DNA of 64,000 nucleotides from Fusarium oxysporum f. sp. lycopersici 4287 (Eukaryota > Ascomycota > Sordariomycetes > Hypocreales > Nectriaceae). Below are positions 20,182-31,654 of the stretch, piece after piece. The notes beneath the pieces were generated by a model. It was given only the letters and a program-made list of their open reading frames with translations. It made no database searches and was not told the origin of the DNA. Each line of letters starts with the position of its first letter. The first letter of the stretch is position 1. The stretch covers positions 4,916,485-4,980,484 of the forward strand of contig NC_030987.1 in the NCBI RefSeq assembly GCF_000149955.1. The letters are read 5' to 3'. The position numbers and the translations under genes are program-made.

Positions 20182-22042
20182 ACGTGGTTGATAAGCATGC
20201 GTTACATATAAGCATGTGTTACAAAAATCCCTCATTCTATAACATTTCCATCTAATCAGATACTTCTTAACCACCAAACATGCCTTAATTATTAGATGAA
20301 GCTAGGATTCTTCATACACTTCAAGCCCTTCAAAATGACCCAAAGTTAATAATTAGACGCGCTGCGAAGATGTATAAAGTTGGAAGAATGAAGCTATGGC
20401 GCCGACAACAAGGCATTTAATTACGATGCGATTAGGTTCTAAAGTCACGGAAATTAACTAATCTAGAGGAACAGATAACAGTTTAACTCCTCCTTGGCCT
20501 AGATTCGCGAGGATTTCCTGCGTGACTTTATTTTGTAGAAGAAATGGCTAATTCTCTGCTAGCCGACTGCAATGCATCACCTGTCGGCAAGCGCTAGGCT
20601 TATAACTTCATAAAGCGATAACCAGAGCTAAAGATGCGTTTATTTCGGAGATATGGCTATCAGAGAGCTAAATACGAAGATCTAACTATTATTCGTGGCT
20701 GGTTTAGGCTTATATAGAACATAATCGCGAAGTATGGTATCTAATTAGATAATATCTGGAACTTTAATAAGACTGGCTTTATAATAGGCCTTATAATGGC
20801 CGGAATGGCAGTTATAGGCTTAGAAAGGCAAGGAAGACTAAAATCAGTGCAGCCTAGAAATCGTAAATAGATTACAGTAATTCAGGCGATTAATGCGGAA
20901 GGTTAATCGATTGCGCCATTTATCATTAGTGCGGGCTAATATCACCTTGCCAACTGGTACTAAGAAAGCAACCTCCTGGGCGATTAGGTTATTGCAATAA
21001 GCCAAAATGGGTGGATAAATAACGAGCTGGGTCTTGAGTGCCTAAAGCACTTTAATCGATCTATAACTAAATGATTAAATGCTTGGTATCGTCTTCTGAT
21101 CCTTAATGGTCATGAAAGCCACTACTCTACTGATTTTAAGAAATATTATAAGGATAATAAGATTATCACGCTTTGTATGCCAGCTTATGCATCCTACCTA
21201 CTCCAGCCTCTTAATATTAGGTGCTTTGCAGTGCTGAAAAAGGCTTATGGTCAAGAAATAGAGCATCTGATAAGATGCTCTATAACCCACATTTCTAAGA
21301 CTGAGTTCTTTCTAGCCTTTTATGCCGCCTTTAAAGCTACTTTTACAGAAAGCAATATCCGGGGGGGCTTTAGAGGAGCTGGACTTGTTCCCCTTGACCC
21401 AGAAATGGTGATCGCAAAGCTTGATGTGCAGCTACGGACTCCAACGCCTCCCAAGGAGGTCAGCCAACCAATAACCCCATGGGTTTCAATGACCCCAAAG
21501 ACAGCAAATAAGGCTCAATCTCAATCTAAATACCTTGAAAAACGAATCAGAAGGCACAAAAGTAGCTCTCCAGAGTCAATCATTGAAGCTCTGCAGTCTC
21601 TTACTAAGGCAGTCAAGGAAAATATATATAAGACTACCTTATTAACAAGTGAGGTCTGAAATCCTCGAGATGCAAATGAGATACTAAGCCGGCGCCGGAG
21701 GCCAAAAAGTACTAGACTATAGAAAGGAGGCACTATAACTGTACAGGAAGCATTGCAAGTAATTAATCAGATGGATATTGATGTGCAGGTGGTGGCCGAA
21801 TTATCGAGAAGTAGTAGTCAACGAAGGTCGGAGCGACCAGGCGGCCGGCGTTGTAGTATATGCGGCAATGCCGGTCATAATGCAAGGACCTGTCAGGTAG
21901 TAATTAAAACCTCTGAAGAAGAGTATAGCAAGTAGTTTTAATTAATTAGATAGTTTATGGTGTTTTTAAATGGATTAAAATATTCAAGGCTAGGATCTTT
22001 TATAACACATACTTATCTGTAACGCATGCTTATCAACCACGT
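20182..22042 (+). mobile_element. Fot/pogo-type element B, 1861 bp
   Basis: Inverted ends ACGTGGTTGATAAG plus CATGCGTTACA and a second, slightly varied unit 17 bp on. TA precedes the left end; the right flank reads GA, probably a mutated TA. Same size and layout as elements A and C, but a different 11-bp unit. Confidence 0.88.
20280..21935 (+). pseudogene. Fot/pogo transposase of element B, inactivated
   Basis: The reading frame starts at ATG 20280 and is broken by more than ten stops, mostly TAG at expected Trp or Gln codons. Preserved parts: HTH region (AAKMYKVGRMKLWRRQQGI), CENP-B-type region (ASPVGKRWAYNFIKR), DDE core (RYRLLILNGHESHYSTDF; 21177-21659 open) and a zinc knuckle with all ligands (CSICGNAGHNARTC, 21850s). 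The stop TGA at 21657-21659 separates core and knuckle. Confidence 0.85.
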
Positions 22043-22074
22043 GATACTAAATTAAAAGTCTTATTAATTAAATA

Positions 22075-23934
22075 ACGTGTTTGATAAGCATGCGCCGCAG
22101 ACAAGTATGCGCCGCACTTTTCCCTCTTACATCATACATTTTACCTGATCAATTAGTTTTCAACCATTTATCATGCCACAATCTTCAATCAAAGCTAAAA
22201 CCCTTCTTGCTCTTCAGGCCCTTTAAAATAACCCAAAATTAAGTATCCAACGCGCTGCAAAGATATATAAGATTAATAAGCGCCGCCTACGTCGCCGCCA
22301 GCAAGGCATTCAATCACGATGCGATTAGGTTCTAAAGTCACGGAAATTAACTAATCTAGAGGAACAGATAACAGTTCAACTCCTCCTTGGCCTAGATTCG
22401 CAAGGATTTCCTGCGCGACTTCATTTTATAGAAGAAATGGCTAATTCTCTGCTTGCAGACTGCGATACGCCACTAGTCGGCAAGCGCTAGGCTTATAACT
22501 TCATAAAGCGATAACCAGAGCTAAAGACGCGTTTATTTCGGAAATATAACTACTAGAAAGCCAAATGCAAAGATCTAACTATTATTCGTGGCTAGTTTAG
22601 GCTTATATAGAATATAATCGCAAAGTATAGTATCTAATTAGATAATATCTAGAACTTTAATAAGACTGGCTTTATAATAGGCATTATTATGGCCGGAATA
22701 GTTATCACTAGTTTAGAAAGGCAAGGAAGACTAAAATCAGTGCAGCCTAGAAACCAGGAATAGATTACTATAATCCAGGTAATTAATGCAGAAGGTTAAT
22801 TAATCCTGCCATTTATTATTAGTGCAGGCCAATATCATCTTGCAAATTAGTACTAAGAATATAATCTCCCAGGCGATTAGGTTATTACAACGAGCCAAAA
22901 TGGATAGACAAATAACAAGCTAGGTCTTATGTGGCTAAAGCACTTTGATCAGTCTATAACCAACCGGTCAACTAGTCCCTATCGTCTTCTAATCCTTAAC
23001 AGTCACGAAAGCCACCACTCGGCCGATTTCGAGAGGTATTGTAAGGAGAACAAGATCATTACGCTCTATATGCCTGCTTATATATCTCACTTACTTCAAC
23101 CCCTTGATGTTGGGTGCTTTGGGCTGCTAAAACAGGCTTATGGTCGAGAAATAGAGCATCTAATCAGATGCTCTATAACCCATATTTCAAAGACTGAGTT
23201 CTTTTCTGCCTTTTATGCTGCATTTAAAGCTACTTTTACAGAGAGCAATATCCGGGGAGGTTTTAGAGGAGCTGGACTTGCTCCTTTTAACCCGGAGAAT
23301 GTAATCTCAAAGCTTGATGTATAGCTACGGACTCCAACGCCTCCCGGGGAGGCTGCTGAACCATCGACCTCTTGGACTTCAAAGACCCCAAAGACGGCAA
23401 TTAAGGCCCAATCTCAGTCTAAATACCTTGAAAGGCGAATCAAAAGGCATAAGAGCAGCTCCCCAGAGTTAATCATTAAAGCTTTAAAGTCAAATTCTAA
23501 AGCAACAAAGGCAGTTATACATAAGGTTATCTTACTGAGGAGTAAGCTCTGAAATCTTTGAGATGCAAATAAGATACTAAGCCGGCGCCAAACGACAAAA
23601 AGGACTAGATTACAGCACAGAGGGGCAATGACTGTAGAGGAAGCATCGCAAGTAATTGATTAGATAGATGTTAATACACAGGTAGTGAGGGAATCATCGA
23701 GAAGTAGTGCTCGAGGAAGGTCGGCGCGACCAGGCAATCGGCGATGTGGTATATGCGGCAAGGCCAGGCATAATGCAAGGACCTGCCCGGTAGTAATTGA
23801 GATCTCTGGGGAAGAGTATAGTGAGTAGTTTTATCTAATTAGATAGTTTATAGTGGTTTTAAATTGATTACTAGTTAAAGGGTTCGGAAAAGTGCGGCGC
23901 ATACTTATCTGCGGCGCATGCTTATTAAACACGT
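22075..23934 (+). mobile_element. Fot/pogo-type element C, 1860 bp
   Basis: TA-flanked (22073-22074, 23935-23936). Ends ACGTGTTTGATAAG plus CATGCGCCGCA and TATGCGCCGCA 17 bp apart, inverted at the right. Lies 32 bp after element B in the same orientation. The inside is closely related to B, yet the terminal 11-mers differ. Confidence 0.9.
22173..23828 (+). pseudogene. Fot/pogo transposase of element C, inactivated
   Basis: Same domain order as element B from ATG 22173. The longest intact piece, 22929-23324, covers most of the DDE core (YRLLILNSHESHHSADF, HLLQPLDVGCFGLLKQAYG). Numerous TAG/TAA stops occur before it. The C-terminal zinc knuckle (CGICGKARHNARTC) keeps its ligands, with Gly-His changed to Arg-His. 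The conserved TGA between core and knuckle is also present here. Confidence 0.85.
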
Positions 23935-23936
23935 TA

Positions 23937-26379
23937 TAAAGATTTTAATATATAGTAAAACCTAATATAAAGCTTAATTAAAGTATTTAAAAATATATTT
24001 TTATATATTTATCTAGTATTTTCTAATCTTAAAATCTAGCTTAATTAGTTAGGCGCCTATGGAGAAGGCTAACTCAGCCATATTAACCTCCCTAAGAGCC
24101 TTCAGGGTCTATATTCCTTAATTATCATATAACGGTTATGGGTTTCAAACAGGGAAACTAGTCCATACTAGGTTTATATTTGCAGATTGCATAGGGCGTT
24201 AAACTAGGCGAATTAGTTATCACGTCTGTTAATAATCAAGTAATGCTTATTAGGCTTATTAATATAAAGAAGTCTTATTAATAGCTGGTAAGCTAAATCT
24301 ATAAAAGTGCTAATAAATGTGGTCTATATACTAGAAGTGATCTGAGAGGATCACTGAGGTAGTTGGATCACGGTGATCCTGGATCACGGTAGTTCCTGGA
24401 GCGTCGTGATCCTGTCTGTGAGGTGATCTAGCTCTGATTGGTCCGTAGCCGTTAAGGGGCTGATGCCTTGCATGGGTTTTTGTGGGGTACACGTGACGTA
24501 ACCGCTAGGGTCATAACAAGACAGGTATAAGTAAAGGCTTAACCTAGCAACAGTATAAGCAGTAATTAAGTTTATAATAAGTATTAGTTATTTATAACTT
24601 ATATAGGTGCTATATAGATATAAAAAACGTACTAATAAACTAAGCAAGAGAATAAGGACTAAGATAGCATAGCCTCTAGTAGACAGATTAGGCTTTAGCT
24701 GCTAAGGATAAGATGCTAAACACTTAAGAGAAGTTAGCCTTTAAGCAGGCTTATTGCAGGGACAAGTAAGGCTAGGAAATTTAGGAAGGAGTAGGGATTG
24801 GTGAGGTTTAAGAGTCTTAGGGCTAGAAGTCTAAAGAACAATATAATAATATTTAACGTTTTAGGCCCTATTAGGCCTATCCTCCTAGGCAGAATAAATG
24901 CATTTATTTATTCATTTAAAGAGATAGTCTCCTACAGGCCTGTTTCTAAATTATAAAATCGAAATATAATTGCAGCATATTACTACAGTTTATTAAGATG
25001 CGAATTATACAAACCGTAATATTATTAATAACAGGGTTAAGCTTAACCTAGAATATAGTAGCCTTCTATTTTGACTCGGATGACCTTGCATGTTTATTAA
25101 CTAAATGATCAGTAAATATAACTTCGTTATAGTCATTGTATTATTCCTAGCCCCCATGGACAAACCAAATATTCTCCAGTGAAGAAACAAGATATCAGCG
25201 GGTACTTATTTTAACTGTCTGCCAATTATGCAAGCGATTACGGAAGGCTAGTGAGGTAGGGTATATAGTTTGACCGAATCGCGGCTCATCCTCGTACAGT
25301 CGAACGCTATCCGGCTCAGGAGGCATAGCCGGCTATTACCTGCTTTTCTTATTGAAATCCTCCCTTTTAATGTCTAGTGTGTGTTAAAAGAATAAGCGTG
25401 GGCAGATGCCAGTGCTCAAGATACTCACAGGGGTAAAGAAATGGCGAATGGAAGCGTTTTGCTTGGCCCGTGATGCGTAGGGCTGCTGGAGTCCGGGAGA
25501 TGGTGGTAGGTATCGGCTATTGGTGGCTCGGAATTACGTTGCTTCTCGTTTTTAAGCCGCCCTCCTGTGGTTGCTTTACAGCGGCTTTTTTGTGTCGGCC
25601 CCTACCGAACTGGTTTGGTGGTTAAGAGGAGCTTACCTTCTTTACTCCTTTAAAACCTGTTCAGAGGATTGCATGTTATGCGCGGCCCCTGATTAGCTAG
25701 TTTCAGTGGAGTTAAAGACATCAAGGCGGGGCCTTTAGGGGCTAAATAATTAATTTAACGTCCCCTAATGTTTCTCCTAGATATTTCTGTTATAGAAGCA
25801 CTAAGTTAGGTCTAGTTATATGGCAAGCCCAAGCTATTAATTATCTAACTTAATTAAGCTTTGTAGTCAGTGTGTGGTGGTTACTAACTTACCTGTAGCT
25901 TAACTATTTACCGGTGTGGCATTTATGTTAAATGAATCCCTTTTAGTGCTAAACGAATATCATCTAACTAGCGCAATTTAGGCTCCAGCCTGTGGCGCAA
26001 AATGTAAAATAACCTATTCTCTCGGCTAATAAAAACAAGCATAATTATGCTAATGCTAAGATATTTAGACAGTCCTATTTGTCGAACACTTTTTATTATT
26101 GTATTATAAATGAAAATAGCATATAACTGCCTAGCAAGAGCTACTACTAATTTAATAGGTTATATTAAACATAGAGTTAATTGCTAATATTTCAAAGTAA
26201 AGTGGATGGCGGTGAGATCATAGTGGCGGGGATGTGGCTTTTTTGTATTAAACTGCAGCCAAGGTCCTAACCAAGTTAATATAAACCTACTTCTATAATT
26301 AAAGGGTTATAAGGTTTTCTACTGCCTCTGTACTTAAACTCTACTGTCTTTCATAGTTGGACTACTACCGCTGTCTCTA
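23937..26379. other. AT-rich RIP island, possible retroelement remains
   Basis: No frame can be supported. 24340-24560 is unlike its surroundings: GC-richer, with repeated GATCACGG words, including the palindrome GGATCACGGTGATCC at about 24383-24397, and could be part of an old LTR. 25180-25720 is another patch of less decayed sequence without a recognisable product. The rest is RIP-like. Confidence 0.4.
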
Positions 26380-27590
26380 GTTACTCCTTGCATTATATTA
26401 TATAAACCTATTGCCTTGGTAGGGCTTATCCTCCCGAGCCTAGGCCTCGCAGATACCTTCGATGCATGCTCGACTTCTAAGATCACCACATGCAACTGCC
26501 TAACCACTCCGGTCAAGAGATTCCGGTCTCGAGACTTCACCTTCCCCGAGCCTCTCTTCCCTTGCACGGCGAATTCCTGCTCCGGCGATACACCGCCTTG
26601 CTGCGTGGAGAAGGGCCCTGGACCAGTGTAGGTCTCACCTTCTACCAGCAAAACGAACCTTTAATGCGGCTCCAAGTTTGGTGACGATCAGCTGGATGTC
26701 ATAGATGGCGTTGTTTATATGATTGAAGAGTGTCCTGCATCGGGGCCATACTTTGGGAAGAAGTGTCTGTATATTGCGATTACCACTGCTGCCGCGGCTA
26801 CTATTTCAGATACACATCTCTAAGTCGACGACGACCCTATTACGCTGAACACTAAGCTTAGAAAATGGCCCTTTAATAGTTACTGCATACTTAGCCCTAC
26901 TGAGTGTTGGGTTCCTTTTGATGCTATTATTGCCACATTTAAGAACCTATCTGTGTCCTTACTATGTAATACGACCGTCTACGTTGCTGTTGGCATCAGC
27001 GTTTCTAGTAAGCGCTGTGCCTCTGGTGTAACCTGTTTTAACTAAGGCACTGCCATTGGCTCTAGCAACTAGTTCATGTACTTTATACTAGACCTCAAGT
27101 GCCCTGAGATTTGCCTGCGCAAGTGCTGCTGTCCTGCTCTCCCGCCACCTCCCCCGGAGACTAAGTCCTGTTCCATTGGCACTGCCTTTGGCTATGGGGA
27201 CGGATTCAAGAACTTAAATAGAGACCCCGTTGGTCCTGCTTTGGGTGGTAGTGGCTGTAACTATTAGGGCTAGTACTTTACTCCCAGCGAGGCTACGTTG
27301 ACTGCAGGCATCAGTGGTTTATTAATTATCGGCGCCGGCCAGAACGACATCTCTAAGGGCACTAAGGCAGGAACCTGGTCAGCCAGCCTGTCCGGATCTT
27401 AGATAAACGTCTAATATAACCTGTATGATGATGATACTAACGGACACTTTGATCTCGCCGAGGTATATGTATATGCTTCGTGCTCGGCGCCGACGAAGTG
27501 CGCACCCGGTGATTACACGTATGTGTTCCCTTCGGGCACTCTGACAGGAAGCTCGGAAGCATGCGTATAGCACCTCTATCTAAGTTAATA
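26380..27590 (+). pseudogene. RIP-killed gene for a secreted Cys-rich multidomain protein
   Basis: One frame runs the whole length and is interrupted only by TAG/TAA stops. It begins with a signal-peptide-like segment (PIALVGLILPSLGLADTF) and has two similar modules ending in TYxxHL/EVYVYAS-type segments: the second reads TAFGYGDGF..., then *G* at 27265-27273 where the family has WGW, then LLIIGAGQNDISKGTKAGTW, YNLYDDDTNG and VYVYASCSAPTKCAPG. I know this architecture from fungal secreted or surface proteins with repeated 'TAFAYGG..WGW..AGAGQCDLSKGT' modules; the function is not established. Stops fit Trp to TAG and Gln to TAA. No start codon survives. Lies inside the AT-rich island. Confidence 0.7.
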
Positions 27591-29516
27591 GTACCTGCTT
27601 ATTATACTATTTTATCTTACATGCTAAGGTCAATGAGGTATTCCCGAAGATTGCTACTTGTCCTAAGGAGGCGACTTAAACGAATTAGGACAAGATAAGA
27701 GCTGGCTATAGCATTTACAGTATATAAGTTAGTTTCTGGCTTATCTCTGCATAATGTAATAATATATCGCAAAAGGGCCCGTTTAGGCAGAATAAGCATG
27801 GGTTAAGGTCAGAGGCATTAGTTTTTATTAGATACGGAGAGGTTATGCATAATAAGATAATATATAATATCCTACTATAATAATTACTGCAAACATTGCA
27901 ATACAGTGCATATATTCTAGTCTATGCATATTAGACGTCTCTCTAATTTCCCTAGAGTTATATCGTAATATATTCTTTTCGTCTATGCCTGCTTTCAGGG
28001 TTTGCAGAGCTATAGTAGAACCCCTATTATTTCTCTATTATTAGCCAACATTGACTTTCCTTTCTATCCTGACCGAGCTGAAGTTTCGAAGAACATTCGA
28101 TATATGTTTATAATTGCCTTACCCCAGGTCACTATTGCCCCTTTTATTTCTTTCAAGCCCTAAGACCATTGTTTGCATCGACAGCCTACTCTTCTATTCC
28201 TAATTATCATGTGCCCCTAATTATTACATACCCCTGTTTACTTCTTAAGTGCCTGTCTATCTCCGGTTTATTCTCATATGCATATACTATGGCGACTTAT
28301 CTTTCCCGTTTTGATTAACGATCTGCAGGCGCGTTATTCATACGTGTAAACACGTACTTAAGCTTTCTTATATTATTAACACTTCCTACTGTAATTTTCA
28401 TCCTAGATATATTTTAGAGGTCTGTATAAGCTAATGCTTTATATTGACTAGCAGAATATAACTGCCTTTTATAATAGGATTTAAAGGTCTCTTTTACTAT
28501 AATCCTTTTCTGCGTATTATTATTTAAAAGTAGTAGGGTGTAATACTCTAAAATATTATTAACTAACATGGTTAATAAGCAAGTAACCTGCTGCACTATA
28601 TAACTAAGAATAGCCTACCCTATAGCACTTTAAAGTTATAAATAAAATAGCTAAAAATCTATAGGAAATATTTCTTATAATAGTATAGCTAACCTTATTA
28701 AAAAGTGTTTTTTAATAATTTTTAATTATTTTATTTTATATATAAATACCTAGTAATTAATAACTAAATTAACTCTAGTAGAGTTAATTTAATTAACCTA
28801 TTTTAACCCTAGTAGAGCTAATTACTGCCAGGTTATAGAGTTAATTTAATATCTTCTATATATAGGAATAGTAGTGCTAACCAGAACAGGGGTTTACCCT
28901 AAAACGCAATGCATTATTCCACGTAAAGTGCTATAGGTATAACATACTACTTAAGTATTTATTATTAATTAAAGTATAATTATTATTAAAATCTTACTAT
29001 CAGTGACTAAGTTACTATAAAGATCACTATAACGGCTTTAAACTTGCAATCTAAACTATGAAATGCGATTTATCCCTACCTTCCATTTCTTGCGCCACTA
29101 TAAACCATTAAAATCTCTGAAGCAGCATTTAGTGATGCTAGCGCAGACTAAGCTACCTCGGCAGACTAGAACCAATTACGCCGAGATCGTCGAGATATGC
29201 TTAATATGTCTTAATTATGGCAATATAGATTCTAGGGATAAGTCTGAGTTTATAGATAAAGATGGCATCCTAGTAGGTGTTTAATATATTAGAAAAGTAA
29301 GTAGGCCTGTCCTATCTTATCCCTTAAAGTTAAGGAAGCCTAGGTTATTACTAAGTTAGATTTATTATATATTTAACGCTCTAACTAAAGTTACCTCGAA
29401 GAATAATTCCACTACTATCCATATCTGAAAGTTAGCTTTATCACTCTTAACTATTTCTTCCTAATTACTATCTATTTATTACTATCCCTTATCTATTAGC
29501 CTCTTCCTATTGCATA
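27591..29516. other. AT-rich RIP island
   Basis: Very AT-rich. A plus-strand frame at 29063-29284 (73 codons) is not recognisable. A MITE relic lies at 28566-28760 (listed). Nothing else was identified. Confidence 0.5.
28566..28760. mobile_element. decayed MITE end
   Basis: TA followed by ACATGGTTAATAAG, a mutated copy of the shared terminal frame, then CAAGTAACCTG. The inner part (cctaccctatagcact, taaataaaatagctaaaaat) matches the inner part of the MITE at 19598-20038 in the opposite orientation. The far end could not be placed; ACGT at 28921 may be it. Confidence 0.5.
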
Positions 29517-30191
29517 CTATTTATAATAGTCTATTTGGCTGTAATCTTCTAGCGCGCATACTCCGCTAGTCCAATCGGTAGGGGGCATTTTTTCATCATA
29601 TATAAACACAGTTATCTCAACCAGCTCGGGGAACATATGTTTAATAAGCATTCTAATCGTATCTCTAGCTCCTTGATAATACGTCTAGCTAGCGCTGACA
29701 GCCAATCTCTGCAAACCTTTTCCCTCCGGATCACCAAGATGCAAGTCAGTGAATAGTCGTGATATTCTACGATAATCCAGATCGCCGAGTATAACGACGG
29801 TATCGACCGCAGGTTTAATATATAACATACGATTCAAGTCGTTTATACTATCGCCAGCGTGCTCATATGACGCAACAGTCGCAAGGGGGAACTTGACAGG
29901 ATAAAAGTCCAATGCGGCAGATCTCGCCTCGGAACTGACTGACAGCGCAACAGGGTTGTTACAACGGCTTTGCCATTTTGGCACACCGCCATGTTGAAAG
30001 TCATCGGCGTAATGCGATCTGCGGGCGTGAATTTCGACGCAACGGGGAACGAAAGAGTAGCGCCAGATTCTTAGCCGTAGCTCAACAGGCAGGTTAGGAA
30101 AGCAGTGAAAGGACAAAGATGGCACAGATGCTAGAAGCGCTGGCTCCACTTTTGTTTGCAATCTGCCGCTGGCCATAGTCAGCGTCCTCAA
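29517..30191 (-). pseudogene. 2EXR-domain protein gene with one premature TAG
   Basis: ATG at 30189-30191. FHCFPNLPVELRLRIWRYSF (about residues 28-47) followed by PRCVEIHARR is the start of the fungal 2EXR domain, an F-box-like module of unknown role found in hundreds of paralogues. The frame is intact for 168 codons, meets TAG at 29685-29687, and then stays open for another 55 codons (TYYQGARDTIRMLIKHMFPE...) to a stop at 29517-29519. A single Trp to TAG change at the edge of the RIP island is the simplest reading, giving an original protein of about 224 aa. If the short form is still made it would keep the domain. Confidence 0.7.
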
Positions 30192-30336
30192 GGAAAGACT
30201 GACACAAGCTAATAAGATGAAGCAGGACTTGAATAAATAACGCAGGTCGAGGAGAAGCGGGGAAGTTGGTAGTGTAATTCCTAAAATCTGCTTGTTTATA
30301 AAGAAAAGGTGGGGTTAAAAGCTATAAATAGTAGAA

Positions 30337-30378
30337 ACGTACATGATAAGCATGTGAACCATCCAAGTATGTGAACCA
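30337..30378. repeat. solo Fot-like terminal repeat (GTGAACCA type)
   Basis: ACGTACATGATAAG followed by CATGTGAACCA and, 17 bp on, TATGTGAACCA. The structure equals one end of elements A-C but with another 11-mer; no partner end was found within the window. Confidence 0.7.
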
Positions 30379-30916
30379 CTTTTCCTAACTACAAGTCAGC
30401 AACGACCTACTCAAGAATTATCAGCAGAAACGCATTGCGTTTCCTGTTTCTGACCAATCACCGTCTAGTATTTTCGCACCATATTTCCCCCGATGGAAAC
30501 GCACTGCGTTTCTCGTACCGCACTAACGAAATCAGAAAGCCTAGTCCTACAGTCCAAAATCAATTGTTATACAATTAGTTTAATTCACCCTACCATAGTG
30601 CTCCATACCAAAATCAATTCTACGTAGAATTCATTTGTTTTATGTTGAACAACCAAGGGTAGAATTGATTTTTACAGGGGAGTAGAATTTCATTTCTAGA
30701 CCCACCTAACAGGGAATAGGCTTGAATTATGCAGGGGTGCGCTTCATTTATGCTAGGGGTAGACTTCATTTAAACCAGGGTCAATAATTAAATTAATAGC
30801 ATGACGCGTAGTTGGTGAGCGGACGCGAATACGCGTGATTCACGGCGTGTATTGTCTAGGAATAACCTTTATGCGGTTCATAGAGATCCTCCCCCTTAAC
30901 CAACACCGAGATATAG
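30379..30916. other. palindrome-rich intergenic stretch
   Basis: No gene. Contains two GAAACGC..GCGTTTC palindromes (30428-30445 and 30494-30511) and several AATTCTACGTAGAATT-like words at 30610-30690, followed by the OrsD gene. Confidence 0.5.
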
Positions 30917-31654
30917 GGAGCATATACCCAATCGCAGTATAACAAGTTTCTTTCCAATGAAGATAATAGGCCTAGTAAGCAATCTCAATCATCTAACCTA
31001 ATCTACCTATTCGTTATTATTCCAGAATATCGACTTCTAGTATGCGAGTTATGCGGATTTGCAACCCTCCCCAACGAGGTTAACACACACCTCAGGACAA
31101 AACACAACAATATTGCTCTGGAATGCCGGCATATACTGGTAGAGCAGGTCAAAGCAATCCCAAATCTTCTCCAAGACCAGTCTAAGCTTCAACTGCCACG
31201 CATACTAATTAAACCGATTTCTTGCCTTGCTGCACCGAGATTAGACGGGCTGAAGTGCCAGAAATGTGGCCGTATGTTCCGGCAATCCCAAAAGATGCGG
31301 CTCCATTGTATGGAGGAGCAGCTGTGGAAAAACCCAAGAGGAAGAGGAAGGCCGATATCAGGTCTGGAGCCATCTGCTGAATTACCATGGATCGAGGGCG
31401 TTGCCTGTCAACGGTTCTTCCCTTCTCGGGAAGGTAGTAGATGGTTTGAGGTCCTTCGAGAAACTGGAAAATTGAAGAAGGGAGCAAGACTCGCAAAATC
31501 ATCTCGGCCTGATTCGAGCAAAGGCGTCCGAAGCCTGAACTGTGAGGCGCGCGCCCATCTAAGCGATGTATTAGAGCGAGAGGAGAATTATTTTGACCAG
31601 ATGAATCAACCACGCATGAGTGCCAAGGACTTGGGCAGCGATGCTCTTGCATAA
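30917..31654 (+). CDS. OrsD/DUF3505-type C2H2-like protein, 5' end unresolved
   Basis: An open frame from 30917 to the stop at 31652-31654 reads IPEYRLLVCELCGFATLPNE, then THLRTKH, later CQKCGRMF, and then LPWIEGVACQRFF with GSRWFEVL. This is the layout of the fungal OrsD/DUF3505 domain (two zinc-binding motifs followed by the PW..GV.CQRFF segment). The role is unknown; such proteins are abundant in repeat-rich fungal regions. No in-frame ATG lies before 31274, so the first exon is missing or lost; a 51-bp intron with perfect signals (GTAAGC..TCTAACC..CCAG, 30975-31025) would leave the frame unchanged. The product is short for the family, which often extends further. Confidence 0.65.
   Translation, partial: GAYTQSQYNKFLSNEDNRPSKQSQSSNLIYLFVIIPEYRLLVCELCGFATLPNEVNTHLRTKHNNIALECRHILVEQVKAIPNLLQDQSKLQLPRILIKPISCLAAPRLDGLKCQKCGRMFRQSQKMRLHCMEEQLWKNPRGRGRPISGLEPSAELPWIEGVACQRFFPSREGSRWFEVLRETGKLKKGARLAKSSRPDSSKGVRSLNCEARAHLSDVLEREENYFDQMNQPRMSAKDLGSDALA

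Noticed and set aside
24340..24560. LTR of a retrotransposon
   Set aside because: No matching second LTR, no primer-binding site or gag-pol frame was found; left as a possibility in the island entry.
28566..28924. Complete MITE ending at ACGT 28921-28924
   Set aside because: The supposed right end is too different from the left end and lacks a flanking TA, so only the left part is listed.
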